From NCBI GenBank assembly GCA_029256725.1, contig JAQSXJ010000016.1, positions 49,088 to 113,087 of the forward strand: DNA of 64,000 bases, in the 5' to 3' direction. Both the position numbers and the translations under genes were made by a program. The notes below the pieces were generated by a model. The model saw nothing but the letters and a program-made list of their open reading frames with translations, was not told the DNA's origin and did not search any database. Shown here piece by piece: positions 25,258 to 34,600 of this stretch; positions within the stretch are counted from its first letter, which is position 1; each line of letters opens with the position of its first letter. The stretch comes from Anaerocolumna sp. (GTDB taxonomy: Bacteria; Bacillota; Clostridia; Lachnospirales; Lachnospiraceae).

Positions 25258-26895
25258 ATGGATAAAGGTAAATTATTAAAACAAATACTGTTGATTGGAG
25301 TTGGGAACGTACTAATAACAGGTGCGGCCTTTCTGGGAGAGAGTTCTTTATCAAAAGAAGCGGCAATTCTAATTGCGACATTGCTGATATTTCTATACAC
25401 CGGATTAATACTTTATTTCATGAATAAAAGAAGCAATAAGCTGCTTGCTGAGATTATAAGGGTTCTGTATAGATTTAACAGCGGTGACTTTACCGCAAGA
25501 ATTCGTCTAAAGGCAAAGGATAAGGAAACAACACAGATAATCAATGACTTTGACAACCTTAGGGATATGTTGAATACATGGATTTATGGACTTTTACATT
25601 CCGCTGTTGCAGTAAAGACTTCAGCCCTTGAGATTACGGCAGATACTGAGAGGACTACAGAAGGCATGGAGGAACTTAATATCTCCCTGAATGAAATCAG
25701 TCTATCCTTTGATGAGACCTCAGCTATGCTCTTTGATGTATCAAAGGCAGCTGATAGTCTGTCTGTCAGTGGTGCTGATATTGCAAGAAGCAGTACCGAA
25801 GTAGTTGAGAGTGTACGTCTGGCGAAAGAAGCTGCTGTGGACGGCGGAGCTGCTCTTGAGAAAATGTCTGAATCCATGTCAGTAATACAGACAGAAGTTA
25901 CGGAAGCCTATGATAAGATCTTACATTTAGAGCAGGTCTCAAGGGAAATCGGGAGTATAACAGAAGCTATTTCTTCTATATCAAAGCAGACTGGCATGCT
26001 TGCCTTAAATGCGTCCATTGAATCAGCCAGAGCTGGTGAATATGGCAAAGGGTTTGCCGTTGTGGCAGAGGAGGTGCGTAAACTGTCTGATGAGACCAAG
26101 GAAGCTACCAGTAGAATTAATGAACTTATTATAACGGTTCAAAATGAAGTCCAGGCAGTAGTTGGTTCCATAGAAGCTGCAAAAGATCATGTATTTAGCG
26201 GTGCGGAGGTTGCTGCACTTGCAGATGAGAGACTTAAGAATATTATGTCGGTTACCGGTAAGACCCTTGAATACATGGAAAGTATATCGACAGATGTTAG
26301 AGAACAGTCTGAAAAGACAGATATCATATCAAGAAATGCACAGGAGGTTGCTGAGAAAGGTCATAGCGGAACAGCTTCTGTTCAGGAAATCTCATGTGTT
26401 ATGGAGAACCAGGCAGAGGATGTACAAAAGACAAATGTGTCGACCCATAAACTGCTGGATATTTCAGAAAATCTTGAAAAAGTAATGGAACGCTTTGACA
26501 ATAACCTTGGAGAGCAGATGATTAAAATCTGTGAAACATTAGCGGAGCTTATAACAGAAGGTGAGAAGAGAAACCTGCCGGTAACAGATGAAAGGCTTGA
26601 AGAACTGAGGAGACATTACAACTTGGCAGAATTTCATATAACAGACGCCAAAGGGAAGGTGGTCTTAAGTACCTCCGGTTTTCATGGTTTTCAATTCAGC
26701 GAGAAAGAAGGCACACAGACCTATGACTTTACCCGAATGTTAAAGAATCCCACTTTAAAAATAAACCAGAAAGCTGCTTTTCGAGATATCGATAACAGAT
26801 TATTTAAATACGCCGGTGTTGCTTTACCTGAGGGAAGAGGAATAGTACAGTGTGGTCTGGATGCTTCAAAGCTTACGGAATTTGCTGAGGTTTAA
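25258..26895 (+). CDS. Methyl-accepting chemotaxis protein with a C-terminal sensor-like domain
   Basis: A 545-residue receptor with an unusual layout. Two close hydrophobic segments at about residues 8-27 and 39-58 have no sizeable extracellular domain between them, so the N-terminus is only an anchor. A HAMP-like region follows, then the MCP signalling domain with AISSISKQTGMLALNASIES and [12 protein letters not shown]. After it come about 125 extra residues with a PAS/Cache-like pattern (YNLAEFHITDAKGKVVLSTS, GIVQCGLDAS). An in-frame ATG at 25162 is rejected because AAAGAGG serves the ATG at 25258. Confidence 0.92.
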   Translation: MDKGKLLKQILLIGVGNVLITGAAFLGESSLSKEAAILIATLLIFLYTGLILYFMNKRSNKLLAEIIRVLYRFNSGDFTARIRLKAKDKETTQIINDFDNLRDMLNTWIYGLLHSAVAVKTSALEITADTERTTEGMEELNISLNEISLSFDETSAMLFDVSKAADSLSVSGADIARSSTEVVESVRLAKEAAVDGGAALEKMSESMSVIQTEVTEAYDKILHLEQVSREIGSITEAISSISKQTGMLALNASIESARAGEYGKGFAVVAEEVRKLSDETKEATSRINELIITVQNEVQAVVGSIEAAKDHVFSGAEVAALADERLKNIMSVTGKTLEYMESISTDVREQSEKTDIISRNAQEVAEKGHSGTASVQEISCVMENQAEDVQKTNVSTHKLLDISENLEKVMERFDNNLGEQMIKICETLAELITEGEKRNLPVTDERLEELRRHYNLAEFHITDAKGKVVLSTSGFHGFQFSEKEGTQTYDFTRMLKNPTLKINQKAAFRDIDNRLFKYAGVALPEGRGIVQCGLDASKLTEFAEV

Positions 26896-26947
26896 GAAAG
26901 TAGCTACTGTTTATCAAAGCGCAGGATAGAGCTATCATAAAGGAATC

Positions 26948-26985
26948 AAAAAGAGAGCATTCATCGGAAAATGCTCTCTTTTTTT
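26948..26985 (+). terminator. Intrinsic terminator after the MCP gene
   Basis: AAGAGAGCAT (26951-26960) and ATGCTCTCTT (26971-26980) form a 10-bp stem with a 10-base loop, then TTTTT. The flanking A run makes it usable in both directions, toward the small minus-strand gene as well. Confidence 0.9.
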
Positions 26986-27007
26986 GTGATGACGAAACAT
27001 ATAGGAT

Positions 27008-27217
27008 TTAATTTACATTCAATAAATTAAGATTTAATTTCATAGTATTGTTAGCATCGCTTTTTCTATGAAATAGTTTTGGTCTGCCTTGTTTTACTAC
27101 CATATGCTGATAGAAGTTTTCGCAGTTTTCATATCTTTCGGAGGTAATCCAGCTTGCAGGTGCTTTTGTGTTATAATCTATTAAATCTAAGTATAAATTT
27201 GTGCTGCCAATATACAT
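27008..27217 (-). CDS. Small uncharacterised protein
   Basis: A 69-residue soluble protein with no family I recognise (MYIGSTNLYLDLIDYNTK at the start, FYQHMVVKQGRPKLFHRKS in the middle). It has a strong ribosome site, AGGAGG eight bases before the ATG, and shares the terminator at 26948-26985 with the convergent MCP gene, so it looks expressed. No neighbours suggest a role. Confidence 0.6.
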   Translation of the reverse strand: MYIGSTNLYLDLIDYNTKAPASWITSERYENCENFYQHMVVKQGRPKLFHRKSDANNTMKLNLNLLNVN

Positions 27218-27420
27218 ATAGGTATCCTCCTTTATTCATTTGCCGAACGCTGTATTAACATTTACTGTGTCTTTATTATATATAAAAATTGACTTTTTGT
27301 ATATAATCTGCTAGTCTGAATATAAGGTATAAAACTTGTATCCACAGCACAAAACAAACATTCTATTAACACATCAAATAATTACAGAATTATGGATATT
27401 GACCTAGGGGGAAGGCATTA

Positions 27421-28593
27421 ATGGCAGTGCGTTTCTGGGAAATGTATGAAGAAACCAGGGAACAGTTTAAACTAAATATAGTTGCTGGGAAAGCCGGAAT
27501 GGACACAGTTGTAAGTTGGGTTCATATGCTGGAGGATGAGACCATTGTCTCCAGATTTCACGGAGAAGAGCTGGCTATCACAACAGGAATGAAAGCAGAT
27601 CAGCCCGACTGGCTTTTAAAGGTAGTTAGAGAAATGTCCCAGGAGGATTGTGCCGGAATCATAATTAATACAGGCATGTACATGGAGAAGATTCCGGAGG
27701 AAGTTATAGAGTGGTGTAATGAGCACAATTTTCCTATACTAGAGATGCCCTGGGAAATCTCCATAACAGAGCTTATTCAGGATTACTGTATGCGAATAAT
27801 TGATCAGAAGCAATTTGAGAAAAAAATAAGCAATGCTTTCAGGGAAGTTATTCAAGGTCGTTTTAAAGAAGCGGATGTCCGGCAGGTATTAGGAGAGCGG
27901 TATGATATTGAAGGTACCTTTCAGACTTTTTGCATATTCGTTAGAAAGACAATGGAGGATGAACTATCCTATAATCAAGCGGTAATAAAACTGGAGAATT
28001 TGTTTGGTTTATGGAAAGGTAATGATAAAATAAATGCTTCTTATGGTCTTATAAGAATGGAGGATTTTCTTGTTCTGATTCTAAATAACAGAAAGGAAAA
28101 ATTCTACACTGAGCTGCCGGAACTTATTTTGCAGAGCTTTGCCTCCTTCTCCAGAGAAAAGAGGTTCTATCTTGGTATTGGACCCAGGGTGATTCATCTT
28201 GAGAACCTTCCTACCAGTTATAAGAGAGCCAGAACAGCAATGAAGATGTCCCTTGGTACCGGTAGGGAGATGGTTAACTTTGAGGAAATGGGCTTTTTTA
28301 AGTTACTCTTTTCTATTGATGATACCGACATTCTGATAAGCTACGCCAATGAGATATTAGGCTCCTTGGAGGAATATGATACTTCTCATGGCTCAACTTA
28401 TGTGGATACCTTAAGAAGCTACATCAGAAATGACAGAAGCCTTATAAGGGTGGCAGAGGATACTTTTACCCATAGAAATACTGTCAACTACCGCATCCAG
28501 AATATCAAGAGGATCCTTAAGTGTGAGCTTAAGGACAGCGAAGAATTATTTCCTTATCAGGTTGCTTTCTATATAAGAGATATGTCAAAGTAG
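27421..28593 (+). CDS. PucR-type helix-turn-helix regulator
   Basis: A 390-residue regulator. Residues about 10-125 form the PucR N-terminal domain (AGMDTVVSWVHMLEDETIVS, WLLKVVREMSQEDCAGIIIN), a GGDEF-like middle region follows, and the C-terminus is the PucR-type HTH_30 with TFTHRNTVNYRIQNIKRIL. Such regulators control purine, sugar-acid or amino-acid catabolism genes. It is isolated between a terminator and a convergent hydrolase gene, so its target is unknown. The ribosome site AGGGGG is present upstream. Confidence 0.93.
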   Translation: MAVRFWEMYEETREQFKLNIVAGKAGMDTVVSWVHMLEDETIVSRFHGEELAITTGMKADQPDWLLKVVREMSQEDCAGIIINTGMYMEKIPEEVIEWCNEHNFPILEMPWEISITELIQDYCMRIIDQKQFEKKISNAFREVIQGRFKEADVRQVLGERYDIEGTFQTFCIFVRKTMEDELSYNQAVIKLENLFGLWKGNDKINASYGLIRMEDFLVLILNNRKEKFYTELPELILQSFASFSREKRFYLGIGPRVIHLENLPTSYKRARTAMKMSLGTGREMVNFEEMGFFKLLFSIDDTDILISYANEILGSLEEYDTSHGSTYVDTLRSYIRNDRSLIRVAEDTFTHRNTVNYRIQNIKRILKCELKDSEELFPYQVAFYIRDMSK

Positions 28594-28598
28594 AAATA

Positions 28599-28649
28599 AA
28601 AAAAGCTCCTTCACTTTCAAGAGAAGTTTCGTGAAAGTGAAGGAGCTTT
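28599..28649. terminator. Bidirectional intrinsic terminator
   Basis: AAAGCTCCTTCACTTTC (28602-28618) pairs perfectly over 17 bp with GAAAGTGAAGGAGCTTT (28633-28649). The minus-strand T run (TTTTTTT) is strong, so it mainly serves the hydrolase gene, and it also ends the PucR gene. Confidence 0.92.
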
Positions 28650-28659
28650 GTCATGATTA

Positions 28660-29529
28660 CTATAGATTATCGGCTATAAATTCTTTGATCAATTCTAAAA
28701 GTTCAATACTCCAGAAAGAACCTTCATGGGGCGCACCTTCCACACAGACAAGTGAAGCATTTGCTCCTGCATCGGATAGACGATGATACATAAGTTCACT
28801 CTGGGAGTAATCCACCAGTGTATCGGCATTGCCCTGTAGAATTAAGAAAGGAGGATAGGACTGGCCTTCCCTAATATGGTTCACCGGATTAATATCCATA
28901 AGTTTCTTAAGATTCTCAGGTGTATCCTCGCCTCGTAAACCTTCAAATATCTTCTTCATATTTTCCTCCAGATTAGGAAGGTTATCAAGGGCGAAGGTTA
29001 AATCCGCTGGTCCAAAACAATCCACTACCAATTTCACAGAATCTGAATACTCATCGTATTCCTTTGTTTTATAGCGTGACTCATCGCCTGTAAGCCCTGC
29101 CAATAACGCAGTGTTACCGCCAGAGGAAGTACCCCAGATGCCAACTCTGTCAGGGTCGATCAGATATTGAGACGCATGTTTTCGTAAGAAACGGATTCCT
29201 GTTTTGACATCTTCCAGAAAGGCCGGGAAGGGGTGTCCCTCCAGGCTGTTTCTGTGCGTTAAAGTTGCAACCACATAACCCTCTCTGGCAAATTGAGCCA
29301 ACTGAGGAAGCTGATAATAAACATCCGGTTGTGTCCAGGCACTGCCTTGCACAAATACGATCAAAGGATAGGCAGGTTGTATCGGTGATACATCTGATTT
29401 CCAAGGAGCTAGTATCTGCATCTTTAATTCTACTCCCTGGGCAATAGAATATATTACATCCGGAATCATAATAGCCATACCTTTTAGTTCCGGATTACTT
29501 TTGATGGTCTTTACCTCTTTGTAAGACAT
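28660..29529 (-). CDS. Alpha/beta hydrolase (esterase-like)
   Basis: A 289-residue hydrolase of the HSL/prolyl-oligopeptidase-like type: oxyanion region VFVQGSAW, nucleophile elbow GIWGTSSGGNT, acid in GNADTLVDYSQSELMY and catalytic His in GAPHEGSFW. The nucleophile sits in GTSSGG, the GxSxG form. The enzyme lacks a signal peptide and is cytoplasmic; substrate is not predicted, short-chain esters or acylated sugars being usual for the group. Monocistronic, ending in a very strong terminator. Confidence 0.92.
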   Translation of the reverse strand: MSYKEVKTIKSNPELKGMAIMIPDVIYSIAQGVELKMQILAPWKSDVSPIQPAYPLIVFVQGSAWTQPDVYYQLPQLAQFAREGYVVATLTHRNSLEGHPFPAFLEDVKTGIRFLRKHASQYLIDPDRVGIWGTSSGGNTALLAGLTGDESRYKTKEYDEYSDSVKLVVDCFGPADLTFALDNLPNLEENMKKIFEGLRGEDTPENLKKLMDINPVNHIREGQSYPPFLILQGNADTLVDYSQSELMYHRLSDAGANASLVCVEGAPHEGSFWSIELLELIKEFIADNL

Positions 29530-29635
29530 ACGTATTCCTCCTGAAGCCTGATTTATAATAGTAATAGTAATTTAAGAAATTTATTTAATTTTATCATATT
29601 TTTCCAAACATCACAAGAAATATGCTCAAAAGCTT

Positions 29636-30303
29636 CTATTTCTGGGTGTTATGAAAAGATAATTTTATAAGTTTCTTGGGGCAGGTGTCAGCACATTCAC
29701 CGCACAGGATGCATTCGCTGTTGTTCATATTGTTGAATGATACCATCTCCTGAACCTCTAGACTCATTGGACATTTCCTGGAACATTGTTTGCAGCTGAT
29801 GCAAGCAGAAGAATCAGCGGTCAGCTTAAGAGAAGGGATAGGAAGATGTTCTTTAAGCTTCGTTCCAAGAATCATAAAAGGAGCCATCCAACAGATAGAA
29901 TGACACATACCCCTTTTGCCCAGAAGCAAGGCTAATACTGCAATGAGAGCAAGAATAAAGAAATAAGTGATAAGGCCGGACATCCCGGCAGCTGAAATTC
30001 CATGCTCTGTCATATAAAGAAATCCACAGAATGTACACCACCAGCAGTTAGAAAGGCAGCCAAGATACCAAGTAGCCAGGGAACCCAAATAAAGTATTTA
30101 ATCAGGTTAATATTTCTATGAGTAATTCGCTTGTCAACTACGGGAAACAGGCATTCCTGAAGTCCTCCCGCCGGGCACACCCAACTGCAGAAAGCCCTTC
30201 CAAATAAAAGGGAGAATAGAAAGAGAGAAGCAAAGGTAAGGAAGCTACCGGAAATAAAACTGTTTTTTGGAAATATGGTGACACCGGATGAAAATTTAAA
30301 ACG
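29636..30303 (-). pseudogene. 4Fe-4S polyferredoxin (YccM/NapH-like), frameshifted and 5'-truncated
   Basis: The 3' part (29636-30012 region) encodes YMTEHGISAAGMSG, then CWMAPFMILG and two ferredoxin clusters, CISCKQCSRKCP and CILCGECADTCPKK. The 5' part, in another frame, encodes FGRAFCSWVCPAGGLQECLF and GVHSVDFFI before a TGA at 30010-30012. One T missing from TTT separates the two parts (VDFFYMTEHG expected). Homology also ends upstream near 30300 with a stop, so the N-terminal membrane segments are lost. In intact form these are membrane electron-transfer proteins. Confidence 0.8.
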
Positions 30304-30550
30304 TATTGGTGCATTTAGAGAACGGCAAAATAAAAATGCTGAGATAATTAAATTATTTAAGCATAATCTGGAGCAGGTACTTTCGGAAGATGAAGACCAC
30401 CTGTACTACTATCTGACAGTTCTTTTTGGTGAAAAGGTGTACAGGGCCTATCTGGACTGGGCAGCAGAAGCAGAGACTTTATTAAGGGATTACAATAGAC
30501 AGAAAGCTTCTATGAAGAAGAGTACATCACAAACTGTTACTAAGGAATAG
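30275..30550 (+). CDS. Uncharacterised helical protein, possibly a truncated 3' fragment
   Basis: A 91-residue helical frame (FRERQNKNAEIIKLFKHNLE, DHLYYYLTVLFGEKVYRAYL) that I do not recognise. It has only a weak ribosome site and its first residues overlap, on the other strand, the start of the truncated polyferredoxin. The most economical reading is that this is the C-terminal piece of a larger gene cut at the same rearrangement junction near 30290-30300. Expression is uncertain. Confidence 0.4.
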   Translation: MVTPDENLKRIGAFRERQNKNAEIIKLFKHNLEQVLSEDEDHLYYYLTVLFGEKVYRAYLDWAAEAETLLRDYNRQKASMKKSTSQTVTKE

Positions 30551-30551
30551 A

Positions 30552-30614
30552 GAAAAAGTCGGCCCTCCGACATAGCACATCTGTAAATAGATGCCATTAC
30601 CGGAGGCTGCAAAG
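30552..30614 (-). terminator. Complex terminator hairpin after the DUF1266 lipoprotein gene
   Basis: On the minus strand GCCTCCG can pair with CGGAGGGC around an inner hairpin GCATCT/AGATGTGC, and the overlapping GTCGG-AGGG-CCGAC forms a second stem followed by TTTTT. The GGAGG strand is shared, so the two folds compete. It stands just after the stop codon of the lipoprotein gene. Confidence 0.6.
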
Positions 30615-30623
30615 TTTTGGGCG

Positions 30624-31418
30624 TTATTCCCACTCTTTCTGTAGTTCATAGTTCCAAGCAACAGAATATGGACTGTCTGTCTGTTCCACTAACTCTTGGT
30701 ACACCTGATAACGGGCATAGCTCTCAGAGGTTTCATCAGATATATCATCATCATTCCAATATTGAAACCCATAGAGATAGCTGTCTGTCATCTCATCCCA
30801 GGAATCATAGGTTTCCTGTAATTTCTTTGCGATAGCAAGACTTTTGTCCATTGCTTCTTCATAAGTATAATAATCGGCAAGGTAATACCAGGCAGAAAGC
30901 TGCATGGCTCTGGATAAATCCCAGGCAAGAATTGCATTGTCACCGTAATTAGCCACAGCATCATAGAGTCTAAGGTAATAAGCTCTGTCACTATCTGTAT
31001 AAGAACTATCAGATAATACTTCTACCAGTTCTTCCCTTGTATAGTCTGATAAACTGTTCTCCTTGTATTCTTCCAGTAGCGCAGCATTGTGACCACCCTC
31101 CTCCAATAACCAGTTTAAGGTATCATCTGCAGTGGTTCTGTCTGTAACCTCCCAAGATTCCTTTAATCCGCTCCTAATCATTTGAACATTAAGGAGATTT
31201 TTAGTGCCATAACCTCCAATAAGATTTATGTCACCGTCATTTAGAGTCGTAATAATTGCATAGGTAGCATTAAACCAACGTAATGTATCGGATAGAGTAT
31301 CTTTATTAACCGTAACCTCTACAGGTGTTTCAGCATTGGAATCCGTTCCATTACTGTTACTGCAGCCTGATAATAAAAATACGATTAACAATAATACTGC
31401 TGTCAAACTTCTCTTCAT
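30624..31418 (-). CDS. DUF1266-containing lipoprotein
   Basis: About 264 residues. A lipoprotein signal peptide (MKRSLTAVLLLIVFLLSGC) ends at lipobox LLSGC. The C-terminal half has the DUF1266 pattern ILAWDLSRAMQLSAWYYLAD followed by TYEEAMDKSLAIAKKLQ and YLYGFQYWN, in which an aromatic-rich helix pair is typical. Function unknown; exported to the outer face of the membrane. The frame allows a start four codons earlier, but the chosen ATG gives a standard signal peptide. Monocistronic on the minus strand. Confidence 0.85.
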   Translation of the reverse strand: MKRSLTAVLLLIVFLLSGCSNSNGTDSNAETPVEVTVNKDTLSDTLRWFNATYAIITTLNDGDINLIGGYGTKNLLNVQMIRSGLKESWEVTDRTTADDTLNWLLEEGGHNAALLEEYKENSLSDYTREELVEVLSDSSYTDSDRAYYLRLYDAVANYGDNAILAWDLSRAMQLSAWYYLADYYTYEEAMDKSLAIAKKLQETYDSWDEMTDSYLYGFQYWNDDDISDETSESYARYQVYQELVEQTDSPYSVAWNYELQKEWE

Positions 31419-31562
31419 TCTTCTTACCATCCTTTTTTATAAATGTTAAAGGTTAATGTTACCAAAATATCCCTCTTAAATAAAGTGGGAAATAAGTATG
31501 GTTATAACGACAAAACAAAACGAAAATCTACAAATGTATAATATGCACAAATAAAATAGTAA

Positions 31563-31576
31563 TGAAACCGGTTGCA
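31563..31576. promoter_or_regulatory. cre box upstream of the GH43 gene
   Basis: TGAAACCGGTTGCA matches the CcpA-binding consensus TGNAANCGNTTNCA at every fixed position and lies about 110 bases before the GH43 start codon. Probable promoter elements follow (TTGAAA near 31600 and TATAAT at 31625-31630). Carbon catabolite repression of the hydrolase is therefore likely. Confidence 0.75.
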
Positions 31577-31686
31577 TTATAATAAATGGTGTGATAGTAT
31601 TGAAATACTGGATAAATAATACAGTATAATATACTAAATGCACAAAAATATTATATACCCAGTAATAGAGAGAGAAAGGATAAGTT

Positions 31687-34600
31687 ATGGGAAAGCAAAA
31701 AGGTTTAAAAAGGATGGTGGCTGTACTATTAATGCTTGTATTGGTAATACAACCGCTGCCTGTAAGTGCAAATGAGGCAGCAGCCTTAATCGGCACAGAA
31801 GAGAAAGGGGAAATTCTATCAGATGTAAATACTGATGAGACTGCAGGTGAGGGGAACACCGCAGTAAACGTAGTCAGTGGATCCAGTATAACGAAAGTTA
31901 TACCTGGAGCAGAAGAGATGGCAGCCAATGATTATGTACTGTATTTTGTTAATTGCGGTGCTGCCAATGTTAGCTCAGTGGCGAGCGGAGACCATATGGG
32001 TCTTTATCAATCAGTTACGGATAAAGCCTATGGTTTAGATATTACGGGCTACACTTGGGGACGTCAGCCTAATACTGCGAACTCCAATGCAGTTGCAGGA
32101 GGAACTGCTGCCAGTCTGAACAAGGAAGACACTTATTACTATACCGGGGCAATCACCTACGTATCCGGAGTCAGCGGTTTTTATTATGACTTTGAACTGC
32201 CGGATGGTTATTATGAAATAACAGTAGGTTTTAAAAATCCCTGGTCCTTTAGACCGGTTGATATTGTATTGGAGGGAACGACCTATACCAGTGCGTTGAG
32301 TCTTGAACAGAATAAAGTTGTCGAGAGTAAGAATGAATTGAGGGTTTCAGACGGACAGCTTAATGTATTTGTACATAACCCATCAAGAGCAGACAGCTAT
32401 AAGGATCCATTAATCAATTATATTATCGTAAGGGCAGTACCGGACTATGATACGGCTTTACTTGAGGCCAAAATAAATGAAATCAGAAACAAAATTAATA
32501 CTGCAACAGCTGCGGGAACGATCTTTGCAACAGAAGCTCTAAGCACAGAACTATATCTGGATGGTGGTGGTAAAGAAGATACCTTAGGAGATATGGAAAT
32601 GAAAATTGCTGAAGCAGAAGCAATGATATCCTCCGGTGCTTTAAGTTTAGAGATTCGTGAGAAGTGTAATGAACTGGATGCCCAGTATGCATCCCTTAGA
32701 ACCATAGAGCAATATGCCAGCTTTTCCGGAACAAGCGGCAGTGTATGGAAGGATACCAACGGAATTCCTATTCAGGCCCACGGCGGACAGGTACAAAAGA
32801 TTGGAGAAAAGTGGTGGTGGTATGGAGAAGACAAGACAAAGGGTTACCGCAGTAACGGCATCAGTGCCTATTCCTCCGATGACCTGTATAACTGGAAGTT
32901 CGAAGGTTATATCATGCGATCTGTTACAACCAGAGAGCAATTAGATAACGATCCGTATTTTACCGCACTATACGGCAATCTGTCCTCGAAAGAAAAGGAT
33001 AATATCTATCTGTGTATCAATAATTCCACTTCGGTTATTGAAAGGCCGAAGATGATCTATAACGAAAAAACACGGAAATATGTATTGTGGTTCCACGCTG
33101 ACGGTCCAACAGTGGAAAGCCCTGGCGCCAATTATGCGGCGGCAGCTGCAGGTGTAGCAGTCAGTGATTCACCTTCCGGTCCTTTCCGATTTATAGACAG
33201 ATACCGTCTGAATGTATGCCCGGAGGATCAGCTGACCGGAGCCTGGTATGAAAGTAGCAAGGGTTTTGCCAGGGATATGAATCTGTTTATTGATGATGAC
33301 GGTACGGCATATATTATTTATTCCAGTGAAGAGAACAGAACCATGTTCATCTCAAAGCTGAATGAAGATTATACTTACCTTGCCACACCTGTTACAGAAG
33401 CCGTCCATGGAGTGGATTTCGTAAGACTCTTTCCGGGAGCTCAAAGAGAAGCACCGGCAGTGTTTAAATACGCGGGCAAGTATTATATGATTAACTCAGG
33501 TGCAACAGGCTGGGCACCCAATCAGGCACAGTACTGGGTAGCAGATTCCATCCTTGGCACCTGGACCAACGCCGGAGATCCCTGTGTAGGTGATACGAAA
33601 TATACCACCTTTGACTCCCAGAGCACCAATGTAATACCTTATGATACGCAAAAAGGCCTCTATATCTATATGGGAGACCGCTGGTATGACAGTAATCTGG
33701 GAGATTCCAGATATATCTGGCTGCCTGTTGAGATAACCGCTAACAAAGAACTGCAGTTGAAAGCTTATACAGACTGGACGCTTGAAGAGCTGGCAGAACT
33801 TGCACCGTTACAGGTGAATACAGAGCTAAAGGACATCTATAACAGTATCGGCGAACTGCCTTCTAAGGTAAGCATAACGATCTATAGCAATGGCAGCGCA
33901 GAAACGAAAGAGGTGACTGTTAACTGGGATGTTCAGAACCTACTGCCTGCTGTAAAGACAAAGATTACAGGCACCTTAGCAGGTTATAGTCAGACAATTG
34001 CGGCAAATGTGCTGGTGATACCGGATACCTTAAAGTATTATATTGATTCCGGTGCAACAGCAGGCTCTGATCTCTATGATCTGATAAAAGACAAGGTAAC
34101 ACTTATGAATGAGACCTGGGATAAAGCATATCAGCCAGGCAGCTGGGGCTATTCCAGTATCCTTGAAGGAGAAGGTATAACAAATGCAGACATAGGCTAT
34201 AAGAACAACACCAGCCGCGAGGCTTTTGAAAGCGGTTTCTGGGCAAAGACTGATAAAAGCATCCAATATATCCTTCCTCTAAAAGCAGGCAGTTATCAAC
34301 TTCTGGCAGGTTTCCAGGAATGGTGGGGAACTACGAGAAACATAGGTTTATCGGTTTCCTATACACAGAATAATCAGGTAATAACAAAGACACTGGGTAA
34401 TTTTACGAATAACGGTAAAAAGACCGTCAGTTATTTCTTTGATCTTCCCTTAGATGCTGATGTGACCGTTAAGGTATATGAATATACAGCAGGGCCGGAT
34501 GTGATCTTAAGCTGGCTGGCAGTTAACGAAGCCTCAAGCGGAGAAGTATTGGCAGAAAAGACTCTGGCACTCACAGAGTTTACTACATATACGACAGAAG

